DNA of 64,000 nucleotides from contig OY282361.1 in NCBI GenBank assembly GCA_958295645.1, positions 434,001 through 498,000 on the forward strand, read 5' to 3'. Within the stretch, counting starts at the first letter, position 1, and every line of letters starts with the position of its first letter. The notes beneath the pieces were generated by a model. That model was not told the DNA's origin and did no database searches. It was given only the letters and a program-made list of their open reading frames with translations. Positions 52,001-59,974 of this stretch are shown here, piece by piece. The position numbers and the translations under genes were made by a program. The stretch comes from Longimicrobiales bacterium. Lineage in GTDB: Bacteria; Gemmatimonadota; Gemmatimonadetes; Longimicrobiales; Gaopeijiaceae.

Positions 52001-52849
52001 TCAGAACACGTTGATGCCTGCCGATGCTTCGATGCGGACGTTCGCGTACCAGTTGCCGTTGACCCGTTGCGTGCCTCCGCTGTACGGACCCACGTCGCCG
52101 CTCAAAGTCAGCTCGGAGACGTAGCGACCCGTCTTGAGCCGCCCCCCGAGGGTTGCCCGAAAGACGACGTGGCTGCCGCTCTCCCGGAAGATGTCCACAA
52201 TCGACCTGCACACGGACCGATGGTCGTTGCTGGTTCGAGTCGTGCAGTCGGGCACCGCCAAAGCGTACTGCCGCAGCCCGACGCCGCCGCTCACAAGCGG
52301 GCGAATCCGCCATTCGGGGTTGCCTCGGTACGCCCGTAGCTGAACCGTGATCGCGCGAATCGTCGCCGAAGCCGTCTCTGGTTCGCAAAGCGGGCCGCCG
52401 CCAAGCACCTCGCAAACGCCCAGGCGGCCGCTGGCTTCGGCGCCGACGGTCGTCTCGAAGCCGAGACGAAGCCCGAGATCGCGATCCGAGAAATCAATGT
52501 CGGCTCCGCCGCCCACGACCAACGAGGCGCCCATGTCGGCGACCGTGTTCGCGAGCGGAATCTCGACCAAGTTCGACGGCGCCGTCGCCATCCGGCCGCT
52601 TGGCATCTGGTAGCCGGCCTGCACCCACGCCGTAGCCGTCCACGAGCGCACGGAATCTTCCTGGGCAACGCCGGACTGTGAAGAGAGCAGAACCGCGGCT
52701 GCTCCCGTCACACCCAGGATCGCCGGTCTCGCCGGATGGCGTCCCCGGACCGCCTGGCCTCCTCGCCAACTGAACCGGCGGGGGCCGAGCAAGGTCGCAA
52801 TCGCCGAGGGCTCTTGGCGACGCCGGGGTGGTTGTGCGAGGCCGACCAT
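52001..52849 (-). CDS. Outer-membrane beta-barrel protein, unknown
   Basis: 282 residues. The start at 52849 is chosen because AGGAG lies five bases upstream; a further ATG at 52873 is possible. A long Arg-rich leader precedes a hydrophobic signal segment (AILGVTGAAAVLLSSQSGVAQ). The mature part alternates polar and aromatic residues (WTATAWVQAGYQMP, DLGLRLGFETTVGAE, WRIRPLVSGGVGLRQYALAV, ATLGGRLKTGRYVSELTLSGD) and ends IEASAGINVF with terminal Phe, as in 8-12 stranded barrels. Four cysteines could form two disulfides. It lies 23 bases upstream of the GWxTD gene in the same direction. Confidence 0.78.
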   Translation of the reverse strand: MVGLAQPPRRRQEPSAIATLLGPRRFSWRGGQAVRGRHPARPAILGVTGAAAVLLSSQSGVAQEDSVRSWTATAWVQAGYQMPSGRMATAPSNLVEIPLANTVADMGASLVVGGGADIDFSDRDLGLRLGFETTVGAEASGRLGVCEVLGGGPLCEPETASATIRAITVQLRAYRGNPEWRIRPLVSGGVGLRQYALAVPDCTTRTSNDHRSVCRSIVDIFRESGSHVVFRATLGGRLKTGRYVSELTLSGDVGPYSGGTQRVNGNWYANVRIEASAGINVF

Positions 52850-53335
52850 CTCTCTCCTGCGCGGAAGTGCCATGAGTCCGGTTCCTTTTCGGGTGAAACG
52901 ATAGAGGTTGGACGTGGGCCGGGTCGTCTCCAGTTCCTGCCGCGGAGGCCGTCGCGCTCTGGTCCCGGGCGGGAAGGTCGCGACTACGCGGGTCACGGCT
53001 TGCCCAATTCACTCTCGTGCGAGTGTCGCCTGCGCCCCGCTTGAGGAGTGGTCGACGCCATCTAACCTTTAACGTTTCCGCGCTCGCGTTTCAACCCTGG
53101 CGCATGGAGGCTGGCGACGGGCGACGCCAAAGGGCTTGATGTGAAGACGTGCGCACGAGCGGTGCGGAAGATGCGCTGGGACGCGTTCGACGGCCTCCCA
53201 TCGTCGTCCAGTGGGGCTCGGATTGGCGCCGCGGCCTTGACAAGGAGCGCCCGCGAAGGGAAGAATGGCCCTGTGGGCATCAACGGATTGGTTCGGCATC
53301 GCGTTGCCGGACCGTACATGGCGAAAGGGCGGCGG
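52850..53335. other. Gene-free region between divergent genes
   Basis: About 485 bases. The only AT-rich spot, around ATCTAACCTTTAACGTTT at 53061-53078, is the best place for promoters in both directions. Open frames from 53141 and 53318 extend the downstream protein but encode an Arg-rich, unstructured N-terminus; I see no independent gene. Confidence 0.5.
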
Positions 53336-55900
53336 ATGACGACTGGCGTGGAGAGAACGGCGCGGAGCGGGGGGCGTTGGGGCGGGCAGGATCGTCGGGG
53401 TGCGCGGCGGATTGGGCGTGTGGGCCGGGCCTGGGCTGCGAGGCGGGGTTGGGGCGGCCGAGCGACGCCGAGAAGCGTTGCGGGACGGCTGGCGACCGGC
53501 AAGCGGTTGGCCGCGCTGGGCGCGCTCGCGCTCGTGCTTGCGGCGGCCGCGGCGCCGGCGGAGGCGCAACAGTACGGAGGCGCGCTTGCCGTGAGCGGCG
53601 AACAGGTGCTGATCGGGGAGTCCGGCAACGTTACGCTGCCCGGCATCGTGTACGTGTACGGGCAGGAGGACGGCGGCTGGCGCGAGACCGCAAGGCTCAT
53701 GGCCTCTCCTGCGGTGGCGTCGCCGGACCAGTTCGGACGGGCGCTTGCGGCGGACGGCGGGCTGGTCGTCGTGGGGTCGCCGGGATGGGACGGCGGGCGG
53801 GGGGCCGCGATGTTGTTCGAGATGGGCGCGGGCGGCTGGAGCGAGATTGGGCGGCTGGCGCCGGAAGGGCGCGGGGTGGAATCGGCGGAGTCGGGCTTCG
53901 GATCGGCCGTGGCGGTGAGCGAAGGAGTGATCTTGGTCTCGGCGCCGGGCGAGGACGACGGAGCGGGGGCGCTGTACGTCTTCGTTCGCGGGCCAGACGG
54001 GCGTTGGGGGCAGAGGAGCCGGGTCGTGCAGCCCCGAGAGGACGGGGAGGAGGAGCGGGTCGCGTTCGGCGCGGTGGTCGCGGTACGCGGCGCGGCGGCC
54101 TTGGTCGCCACGCGGGCCGTCGGCGGCCGTCGCGAGGAGCCGTTGCGGCCGGCCAGGGTCTATGCGTTCTCGGTCGACGCGGGCACGGGGCAGTTGGCGT
54201 TCGAGGCGGAGCTCGAGGCGCCGGGCGGGCTTGGCGAACGACCGGGCTTCGGGGCCTCGCTCGCGGTGAGCGGCGGCGAGGCGGTTGTGGGCGCTCCGGG
54301 CGCGGGCATCGTGCTCCGGTTTCGGCGGAATGCCGAGACGGGCGAGTGGGCGCCGAGCGGGAGGCTGGTGGGGTTCGACTTGGCGGAGGGAGAGAGAGCG
54401 CGGTTCGGCGCGGCGGTCGCGCTTGAGGGGTCGGAGGCCTGGGTCGGCGCACCTGGAGGCCGGTCGGATTCGGGCGCCGTCTATCGGTTCGCCAAGGACG
54501 AGAGCGGCGCCTGGGCGCTGTCGGTGCGCGTGGACGAACCTGGTTTGTCCGAGCGGGCGGCGTTTGGGGCCGCGGTGGCGGTGGCGGGAGATGTCGCGGT
54601 GGTTGGCGCGGGCGGGGTCGACAGCCGGGCGGGCGGCGCTGTCGCGCTGTCGCGGGGCTGGGGAGACGACTGGACCGGGGGCGGGCTGCTGGTCGGGGAC
54701 CACCGCAGTCCTCCGGCCATCCTGGGCTTGGACGAGGAGATGCCCTGCGAGGAGAACATGGTCGGCCACTTCCCCTGCGACAACGTCGCGGTGCTTTCCT
54801 TCCTGCCGATCAAGGACATGGGGGGCGCCAGGGGCGCGCGGTTGAACGACGTCTGGGGATGGACCGACCCGGAGTCGGGCCGCGAGATCGCGATCGTGGG
54901 CCGGACGGACGGTGCGGCCTTCGTGGACCTGACCGACCCGCGCAACCCGGTGATGCTCGGCGATCTTCCCAAGACCCCGGGTTCGCAATCCAGCGTGTGG
55001 CGCGACATGAAGGTCTTCCGCGACCACGTCTACGTCGTGGCCGACGGGGCGGGCGAGCATGGCGTCCAGGTCTTCGACCTCCGCCGGCTGCGCGAGGAGG
55101 CCGGGCCGGATGTGGTGTTCGAGCCCGACTTCACGTACGACGGCATTCACAGCGCACACAACATCGTCCTGAACGAGCAAACGGGCTTCGCCTATGTCGT
55201 CGGGAGCAGCGGCGGAGGCACGACCTGCGGGGGTGGCCTTCACATGCTCGCCTTGGACGATCCCGGGCGCCCGGACTTCGCGGGGTGCTTCTTCGACACG
55301 TCCACGGGGCGGCGGCGCACGGGGTACTCTCACGACGCGCAGTGCGTCGTCTATCACGGGCCCGACGTGGAGCACCAGGGCAAGGAGCTTTGCTTCGGCT
55401 CGAACGAAACCAGGCTCAGCGTGGCCGACGTGACCGACAAGGACGACCCGAAGGCGATTGCGGCAGCGGACTACCCGAATTCGGCGTACGCGCACCAGGG
55501 ATGGCTCACCGACGATCACCGGTTCTTCTACATGAACGATGAAGGCGACGAACCCCAAGGACTCGTCGAGGGAACCCGGACGCTGATATGGGACTTGGCG
55601 GATCTGGATACCCCTGTGCTGGCCGCCGAATACATCGCCGAGACGCCGGACACGGACCACAACTTGTACATCTTGGGCGACTTGATGTACCAGTCGAACT
55701 ACGGCGCCGGCCTTCGCATCCTGGACATCTCGAACCGCACCGAGCCAGTGGAAATCGCGTACTTCGACAACAGTCCGTACGGAAGCGGCGCGTCGTGGAG
55801 CAATTACCCGTACTTCGAGAGCGGCGTGGTCGTCGTGACCAGTACGGGCGACGGATTGTTCATCGTGAGGAACACGGCCAGGAGGAACCTGATTCCGTGA
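53336..55900 (+). CDS. Exported beta-propeller plus choice-of-anchor-B domain protein
   Basis: 854 residues from an ATG with AAAGGG six bases upstream (GTG 53141, ATG 53318 and GTG 53420 are alternatives). An unusually long Arg-rich n-region leads to the signal helix (RLAALGALALVLAAAAAPAEAQQ). Residues about 80-430 contain FG-GAP-like propeller blades with recurring F-G-x-A-(V/L)-A-V and V-G-(A/S)-P-G. The second half is a choice-of-anchor-B domain: EMPCEENMVGHFPCDNVAVLSF, DVWGWTDPESGREIAIVGRTDG, AFVDLTDPRNPVMLGDLP, HNIVLNEQTGFAYVVGS and YSHDAQCVVYHGPD. It is expected at the cell surface; function unknown. Confidence 0.85.
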   Translation: MTTGVERTARSGGRWGGQDRRGARRIGRVGRAWAARRGWGGRATPRSVAGRLATGKRLAALGALALVLAAAAAPAEAQQYGGALAVSGEQVLIGESGNVTLPGIVYVYGQEDGGWRETARLMASPAVASPDQFGRALAADGGLVVVGSPGWDGGRGAAMLFEMGAGGWSEIGRLAPEGRGVESAESGFGSAVAVSEGVILVSAPGEDDGAGALYVFVRGPDGRWGQRSRVVQPREDGEEERVAFGAVVAVRGAAALVATRAVGGRREEPLRPARVYAFSVDAGTGQLAFEAELEAPGGLGERPGFGASLAVSGGEAVVGAPGAGIVLRFRRNAETGEWAPSGRLVGFDLAEGERARFGAAVALEGSEAWVGAPGGRSDSGAVYRFAKDESGAWALSVRVDEPGLSERAAFGAAVAVAGDVAVVGAGGVDSRAGGAVALSRGWGDDWTGGGLLVGDHRSPPAILGLDEEMPCEENMVGHFPCDNVAVLSFLPIKDMGGARGARLNDVWGWTDPESGREIAIVGRTDGAAFVDLTDPRNPVMLGDLPKTPGSQSSVWRDMKVFRDHVYVVADGAGEHGVQVFDLRRLREEAGPDVVFEPDFTYDGIHSAHNIVLNEQTGFAYVVGSSGGGTTCGGGLHMLALDDPGRPDFAGCFFDTSTGRRRTGYSHDAQCVVYHGPDVEHQGKELCFGSNETRLSVADVTDKDDPKAIAAADYPNSAYAHQGWLTDDHRFFYMNDEGDEPQGLVEGTRTLIWDLADLDTPVLAAEYIAETPDTDHNLYILGDLMYQSNYGAGLRILDISNRTEPVEIAYFDNSPYGSGASWSNYPYFESGVVVVTSTGDGLFIVRNTARRNLIP

Positions 55901-55967
55901 CTGCCTGCGGCCCGCTTTGGGACAGGCGGGCGGCCGCATTGTCCCCGTTGCCGGAGATTGCAAGCAC

Positions 55968-57734
55968 GTGACCCCGGACGCGTGGGTCACGCTGGCCGTG
56001 ATCGTGGTGGCGGTCGCGGTGCTGGTGCGCGACTGGGTCTCGCCGCCGGCCACGTTCATTGCCGCGGTCGTGGTGTTGCTGGTAGCCGGCGTTGTGACGC
56101 CGGAGCAGGCGTTCAAAGGCTTCTCCAACCCGGCGCCGGTCACGGTTGCGGCCTTGTACGTGCTGGCGCGCGCGGTCGAGAGGAGCGGGGCGCTGCAGCC
56201 GCTTGTGCACGCCACGCTGGGCGGCGGCGGGAGCCTGCGCTGGTCGCTGGCCCGGCTCACCACGCCGGTGGCCGCGGCTTCGGCGTTTTTCAACAACACT
56301 CCGATCATCGCAATGCTGACGCCCCAGATCCGCGAGTGGGCGGATCGGCGCGGACACTCGGCTTCGCGTTATCTGATGCCGGTGTCCTTCGCGGCCATTC
56401 TGGGCGGCATGACGACCCTCATCGGCACCTCGACCAATCTTGTCGTGTCGGGGCTGTTGCAGGCGCAGGGGCAGGCTCCGTTCACGATGTTCGAGTTGAC
56501 GCCGATCGCCTTGCCGGTGGCGGCCATGGGGTTGCTCCTGACCATTGGACTGTCTCCCAAGTTGCTGCCGGATCGCCTGTCGCCGCGGCGGGAAGCGCGC
56601 ACGGGGGACCGCAACTTCACGGTGCGGATGCGGATCGTGGCCGACGGCCCGCTGGACGGCAAGACGGTCGCAGAGGGAGGCTTCACCGAGACGGGCGTTC
56701 CGTCGGTCATGGAGATCGAGCGAGGCGGAGAGTGGCTCTCCGAACATTCTCCAGCCACGGCGTTGCGCGGCGAAGACTTGGTGACGTTTGCTGGGCGGCG
56801 CATGGAGGACGTGCGGCAGCTGCACGAGCGGCCGGGTCTGGTGTCGGCCCAGGAGCCGCACTTTCCGAGCGAGTTCGGGAGCCCCGACCAGGAGTTCTTC
56901 GAGGCGGTGGTCGCGCAGGGCTCGCCGCTGGTTGGACGGACGCTGGCGGACACCCGGTTCTCGTCCTACTACCAGGCCGTCGTGCTGGCGATTCACCGGG
57001 CCGGAGAACTCGTTCGCGGCAAGTTGGCCCACACGCCCTTGAGGCCCGGGGACACGTTGCTCCTCATCGCCGACCAGGGCTTCGGCGACCGGTGGCGCGA
57101 CCGGGCCGACTTCGTGCTCGCAGCCCGAATGGACGCTCCGTCTCCCCGGACGAGCCGCAAGGCGGGGCTCGTGCTGGCCATCGCGGGGGCGATCGTCGTG
57201 GGGGCGGGCCTGGGCGTGTTGCCGATCCTGCACTTGTCGCTGATCGGCGCCCTGGCCGTCGTTGGCATCGGGGTGCTGCGGCCTGGCGAGGCGAAGGACG
57301 CCATCGACTTCGACGTGATCGTCGTGATCGGGGCGGCCTTCGGTCTGGCGGCGGCGGTCGAGAGCTCGGGGCTCGGGCACGCGGGAGCCAACTTGGTTGC
57401 GGAGGGCTTCGGCCGTTTTGGTCCCCAGGGCGCGCTGGCGGGCATCGTGCTGGCGACGGTGGCGCTGAGCTCGGTGATCACCAACAACGCCGCGGCCGCC
57501 TTGGTGCTGCCCATCGCTCTGTCCACCGCCGGGGACTTCGGCATCGATCCGCGCACGGCCGCCGTGGCCGTGGCGCTCGCGGCCTCGGCGTCATTCCTGA
57601 CCCCCGTCAGCTACCAGACCAACCTCATGGTCTACGGCCCTGGAGGCTACCACTTCGGGGACTACCTGCGCCTGGGGACGCCTCTTGTGATCGCGGTGCT
57701 GGTGGTGATCATTTCGGCCACGGTCTCGCTGTAG
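55968..57734 (+). CDS. SLC13/DASS-type permease with two TrkA-C domains
   Basis: 588 residues from a GTG at 55968, which gives the standard family start TPDAWVTLAVIVVAVAVLV; GGAG lies about 11 bases upstream. Two transmembrane halves flank a soluble middle with two RCK/TrkA-C modules (NFTVRMRIVADGPLDGKTVAE and FFEAVVAQGSPLVGRTLAD). SLC13 signatures occur in both halves: AFFNNTPIIAMLTPQ with GTSTNLVVSG, and SSVITNNAAAALVLPIA with TPVSYQTNLMVYGPGGY. Such proteins move dicarboxylates, sulfate or similar anions with Na+; the substrate cannot be told. Confidence 0.92.
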   Translation: MTPDAWVTLAVIVVAVAVLVRDWVSPPATFIAAVVVLLVAGVVTPEQAFKGFSNPAPVTVAALYVLARAVERSGALQPLVHATLGGGGSLRWSLARLTTPVAAASAFFNNTPIIAMLTPQIREWADRRGHSASRYLMPVSFAAILGGMTTLIGTSTNLVVSGLLQAQGQAPFTMFELTPIALPVAAMGLLLTIGLSPKLLPDRLSPRREARTGDRNFTVRMRIVADGPLDGKTVAEGGFTETGVPSVMEIERGGEWLSEHSPATALRGEDLVTFAGRRMEDVRQLHERPGLVSAQEPHFPSEFGSPDQEFFEAVVAQGSPLVGRTLADTRFSSYYQAVVLAIHRAGELVRGKLAHTPLRPGDTLLLIADQGFGDRWRDRADFVLAARMDAPSPRTSRKAGLVLAIAGAIVVGAGLGVLPILHLSLIGALAVVGIGVLRPGEAKDAIDFDVIVVIGAAFGLAAAVESSGLGHAGANLVAEGFGRFGPQGALAGIVLATVALSSVITNNAAAALVLPIALSTAGDFGIDPRTAAVAVALAASASFLTPVSYQTNLMVYGPGGYHFGDYLRLGTPLVIAVLVVIISATVSL

Positions 57735-57759
57735 CGGCGGGTCGCCCGGCTTTGGGGGC

Positions 57760-57838
57760 GGCGCGGCGGTTGCCGGGATCGGTCGGCGGGCCTGCGTCGG
57801 CGCGGCGGCCCGCCGGGACCGCTCAGCGAGCCCGGGTC
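57760..57838. repeat. 39-40 bp repeat at the end of convergent genes
   Basis: Units beginning GGCGCGGCGG start at 57760 and 57799, with a partial third at 57839 (AGCGCGGCC). Both share GCCGGGAYCG and GGGCCTGCGTC-type blocks. The array fills the gap after the SLC13 gene and reaches over the stop of the selenoprotein gene. Confidence 0.55.
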
Positions 57839-58353
57839 AGCGCGGCCAGGACCGGAGCGACGGCGTTGCGGGCGAGTTCTCGGAGTTCCGCGGCGGTTCG
57901 GTTCTGGACGGGGTGCGCCACCCAGGCGATGGCGGGCTCGAAGCCCAGCGCCCGGGCTTGGTGCTGGGCGGCGTCGCGGAAGCGGTCGGTTGCGACCAGC
58001 ACGCCGGGGACGCCCCTGTCGTCCAACGCTTTGATGTCATGCAGACCGCATGATGTGCACGACCCTCAATCGGCGAGTCCCTCCACGACCACGTCGGCGT
58101 GCTCGGCGATGTCGCCGAGAATGGCCGGAGTCGCGGGCTTGGCGTTGGTGGGCTTGGCGAAGCGGCGCGTGCGAACGTCCTGGTCGTGGAGCGCGCGCTC
58201 CAGGTAGTCGAGGAACTCGCCGGCGCGGGATTTTCCGATGTCGAAGAGCGCGACCGTCTTGTCGTCCAGAGTAGCGGGAGCGGCAAGGCGGGCGCGGGTC
58301 GCGGGCGCCGCCTCGTGGGTCGGGTCGTGGAGCATGACGGGAACGTGGGTCAT
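57823..58353 (-). CDS. UGSC-family selenoprotein with in-frame TGA (Sec96)
   Basis: 176 residues if TGA at 58066-58068 (minus strand) is read as selenocysteine. The frame is open on both sides: before it, DIGKSRAGEFLDYLERALHD and HADVVVEGLAD; after it, GSCTSCGLHDIKALDDRG, VLVATDRFRDAAQHQA and WVAHPVQNRT, which together make one UGSC-family protein in which U-G-S-C (elsewhere C-G-S-C) is the redox motif. A hairpin with loop GGUCU follows the TGA (58037-58053). The ATG at 58353 overlaps the stop of its partner gene as ATGA. The family is probably redox-active; its reaction is not known. A conventional caller would split this gene or drop its C-terminal half. Confidence 0.9.
58037..58053 (-). 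promoter_or_regulatory. Bacterial SECIS element
   Basis: TCATGC-GGTCT-GCATGA forms a six-pair perfect stem with a five-base loop. Counting U of UGA as 1, the stem spans 16-32 and loop residues G23 and U24 fall exactly where E. coli fdhF has its SelB-contacting G23 and U24; bases 22-29 (GGUCUGCA) are identical to fdhF. Confidence 0.88.
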
Positions 58354-59954
58354 TCTTCGATCTCTCGTGTGACGGGGTGGGATTCCTTGTAGGCGCCTCC
58401 GCCGGGCCAGCCGGCGAGGACGGCTGAGTACATGCCGGCGTCGCCACCGGCGCGAACCAGCGACAGGCCCTCGGGATGGAACTTGGGCACGAGCGGCGGG
58501 TTGCGGCCATCCCCGCCGACGTCCGTGCGCCGTTGCGGCCCGTTGCGGCGAACCTCCGCGCCTGCTCGTCGCTGCGACGCGTGGTCGCGAGCCTTCTCGC
58601 CCGTTCGTTGCGGGCGCGGCATGCCTTCGGCCACGCCGCCCGCGCCCTGAGCGACTTTCTCGGCCGGACGCAACAGCGCCTCGTGGAGGGCGGCCACGAT
58701 TCGGCCCCGGCCCCAGCCCGCCTTCCGGTAGATGCCGTAGTGCTCGGGAGCGACGACCAGCAGCGCGGGCGCCCATTCGCACAACTTGGGGTGGCCGACG
58801 GCCTGAAGCGCCATGGCCAGGGAGCGCGTCAGCTCCTCGGCGGTTCGGGCCTTGCGGTCGGTCACGCCCTGCAGGCCGTCGCCCGCGAAGAGGGTGACCG
58901 CGCTCCTGCCGGGCGTCGCGCCGCGCGAGACCGACAACGGCTCCCATTCGGGATCCGTTTCGTCCTCCGCGAAGCAGAACGTGTACTTCCCCGGGCCGCC
59001 GAGCGCCGCCCGGTCGATCTCGCCGGGCCTTCCGCCCCCCACGTTGCGCACGATCAAGTTGAGCGCGCGCCCGATCGTGCCGTTGGCGCGGTTCCCCTGG
59101 CCGAGCGCGTTGATGCCCGCGTTCATGCCGATGCGCTTCGCCACGGGGCCGTTGACGACCACCACCGGGCTCGAGAAGCAGGTGCTGCACGTGACGCCGT
59201 GAAGCGTGAAGCCGGGGTCCAGCGCGGCCTCCAACGCGCCGATCACGACGGGCAGGTACTCGGGCCGGCAGCCGGCCAGCACGGCGTTGATCGCCGCCTT
59301 CTCGACCGTGCACGGAGCCAGAGCCGGCGGGATCCGCCCTATGACGTCGCCGGCGTCCCGTCGCGTCCCCGCGAGCATCCGCAACACGCGCTCCGGCGTC
59401 GGGGGGACGACGGGCAGGCCGTCCGTCCAGCCCCGGTCGTAGCAGACCTCAACGGGATCGGCGTAGGGAGCCGTCTCGATCCGGCGGGCGCGAATCCGCC
59501 TCTCGCCGAACCGGGCCTGCAACGCTTCGGGCACGCCGGGCTCCAGCGAACGCGATCCGCAGCCGGGGCGGTGCGCGGGAAGCGCGGCCCCCAGCGCACC
59601 CAGTCCCGTGAGAGCGCGCCAGTCCTCCTTGCTCCATCCCTCCGCGCGGCCGGTCTCGGCTCCGTCTTCCAAGCGGAGGAGCGTGGGCACCGTCTCGACG
59701 CCGTACCGGAACGAATGCTCGAGTTCCGTGTCGTCCACCGTGGCGAGCCCCGCGCCGAGAAACGCGCCGTCGTCCTGCCAATGGACGGCGAGGCTCCCGC
59801 CCTCCGCGGCGATGAACCGAAGCGCGGGGGCCACGAGATGGCAGGTCTCGCAGTCGTCCTTGACGAAGGCGAGAAAGCGGATGTGCGGGGCGGGCGTGGC
59901 GTCCTCCGTTTCCGTGGGCGCGCGAGCCGCTGGAAGGCGCGGCCGCGCGCCCAT
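58350..59954 (-). CDS. Thioredoxin-like protein with UGSC-associated Cys-rich domain
   Basis: 534 residues. Residues about 22-115 resemble a thioredoxin fold with redox motif C-E-T-C (C35, C38) and the cis-Pro segment YGVETVPTLLRLEDG. The large remainder begins CYDRGWTDGLPVVPPTPERV and contains CTVEKAAINAVLAGCRPEYLPVVIGALEA, HGVTCSTCFSSPVVVVNGP and GQGNRANGTIGRALNLIVRNVGGGRPGEID; several conserved cysteines (C-S-T-C) suggest a redox or thiol-transfer centre. I do not know a characterised homologue. It ends in ATGA overlap with the UGSC selenoprotein, which makes it a likely redox partner, and starts 15 bases after the DUF5916 gene. Confidence 0.85.
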   Translation of the reverse strand: MGARPRLPAARAPTETEDATPAPHIRFLAFVKDDCETCHLVAPALRFIAAEGGSLAVHWQDDGAFLGAGLATVDDTELEHSFRYGVETVPTLLRLEDGAETGRAEGWSKEDWRALTGLGALGAALPAHRPGCGSRSLEPGVPEALQARFGERRIRARRIETAPYADPVEVCYDRGWTDGLPVVPPTPERVLRMLAGTRRDAGDVIGRIPPALAPCTVEKAAINAVLAGCRPEYLPVVIGALEAALDPGFTLHGVTCSTCFSSPVVVVNGPVAKRIGMNAGINALGQGNRANGTIGRALNLIVRNVGGGRPGEIDRAALGGPGKYTFCFAEDETDPEWEPLSVSRGATPGRSAVTLFAGDGLQGVTDRKARTAEELTRSLAMALQAVGHPKLCEWAPALLVVAPEHYGIYRKAGWGRGRIVAALHEALLRPAEKVAQGAGGVAEGMPRPQRTGEKARDHASQRRAGAEVRRNGPQRRTDVGGDGRNPPLVPKFHPEGLSLVRAGGDAGMYSAVLAGWPGGGAYKESHPVTREIEE

Positions 59955-59959
59955 GGAAA

Positions 59960-59974
59960 GATAGCCCGGCTATC
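59960..59974. promoter_or_regulatory. 15-bp palindrome at DUF5916 stop
   Basis: GATAGCCCGGCTATC is a perfect 7-bp inverted repeat around one central base. It covers the stop codon of the DUF5916 gene just before the next start, so it could be an operator or chance. Confidence 0.25.

Noticed and set aside
53141-53335. N-terminal extension of the choice-of-anchor-B protein from a GTG with AAAGGG upstream
   Set aside because: It would place about 120 residues of Arg-rich, unstructured sequence before the signal helix; a later start is more reasonable, though not proven.
58066-58068. TGA as a true stop with a truncated 95-residue protein
   Set aside because: The conserved protein continues in the same frame and the SECIS hairpin matches fdhF, so recoding is far more likely than truncation.
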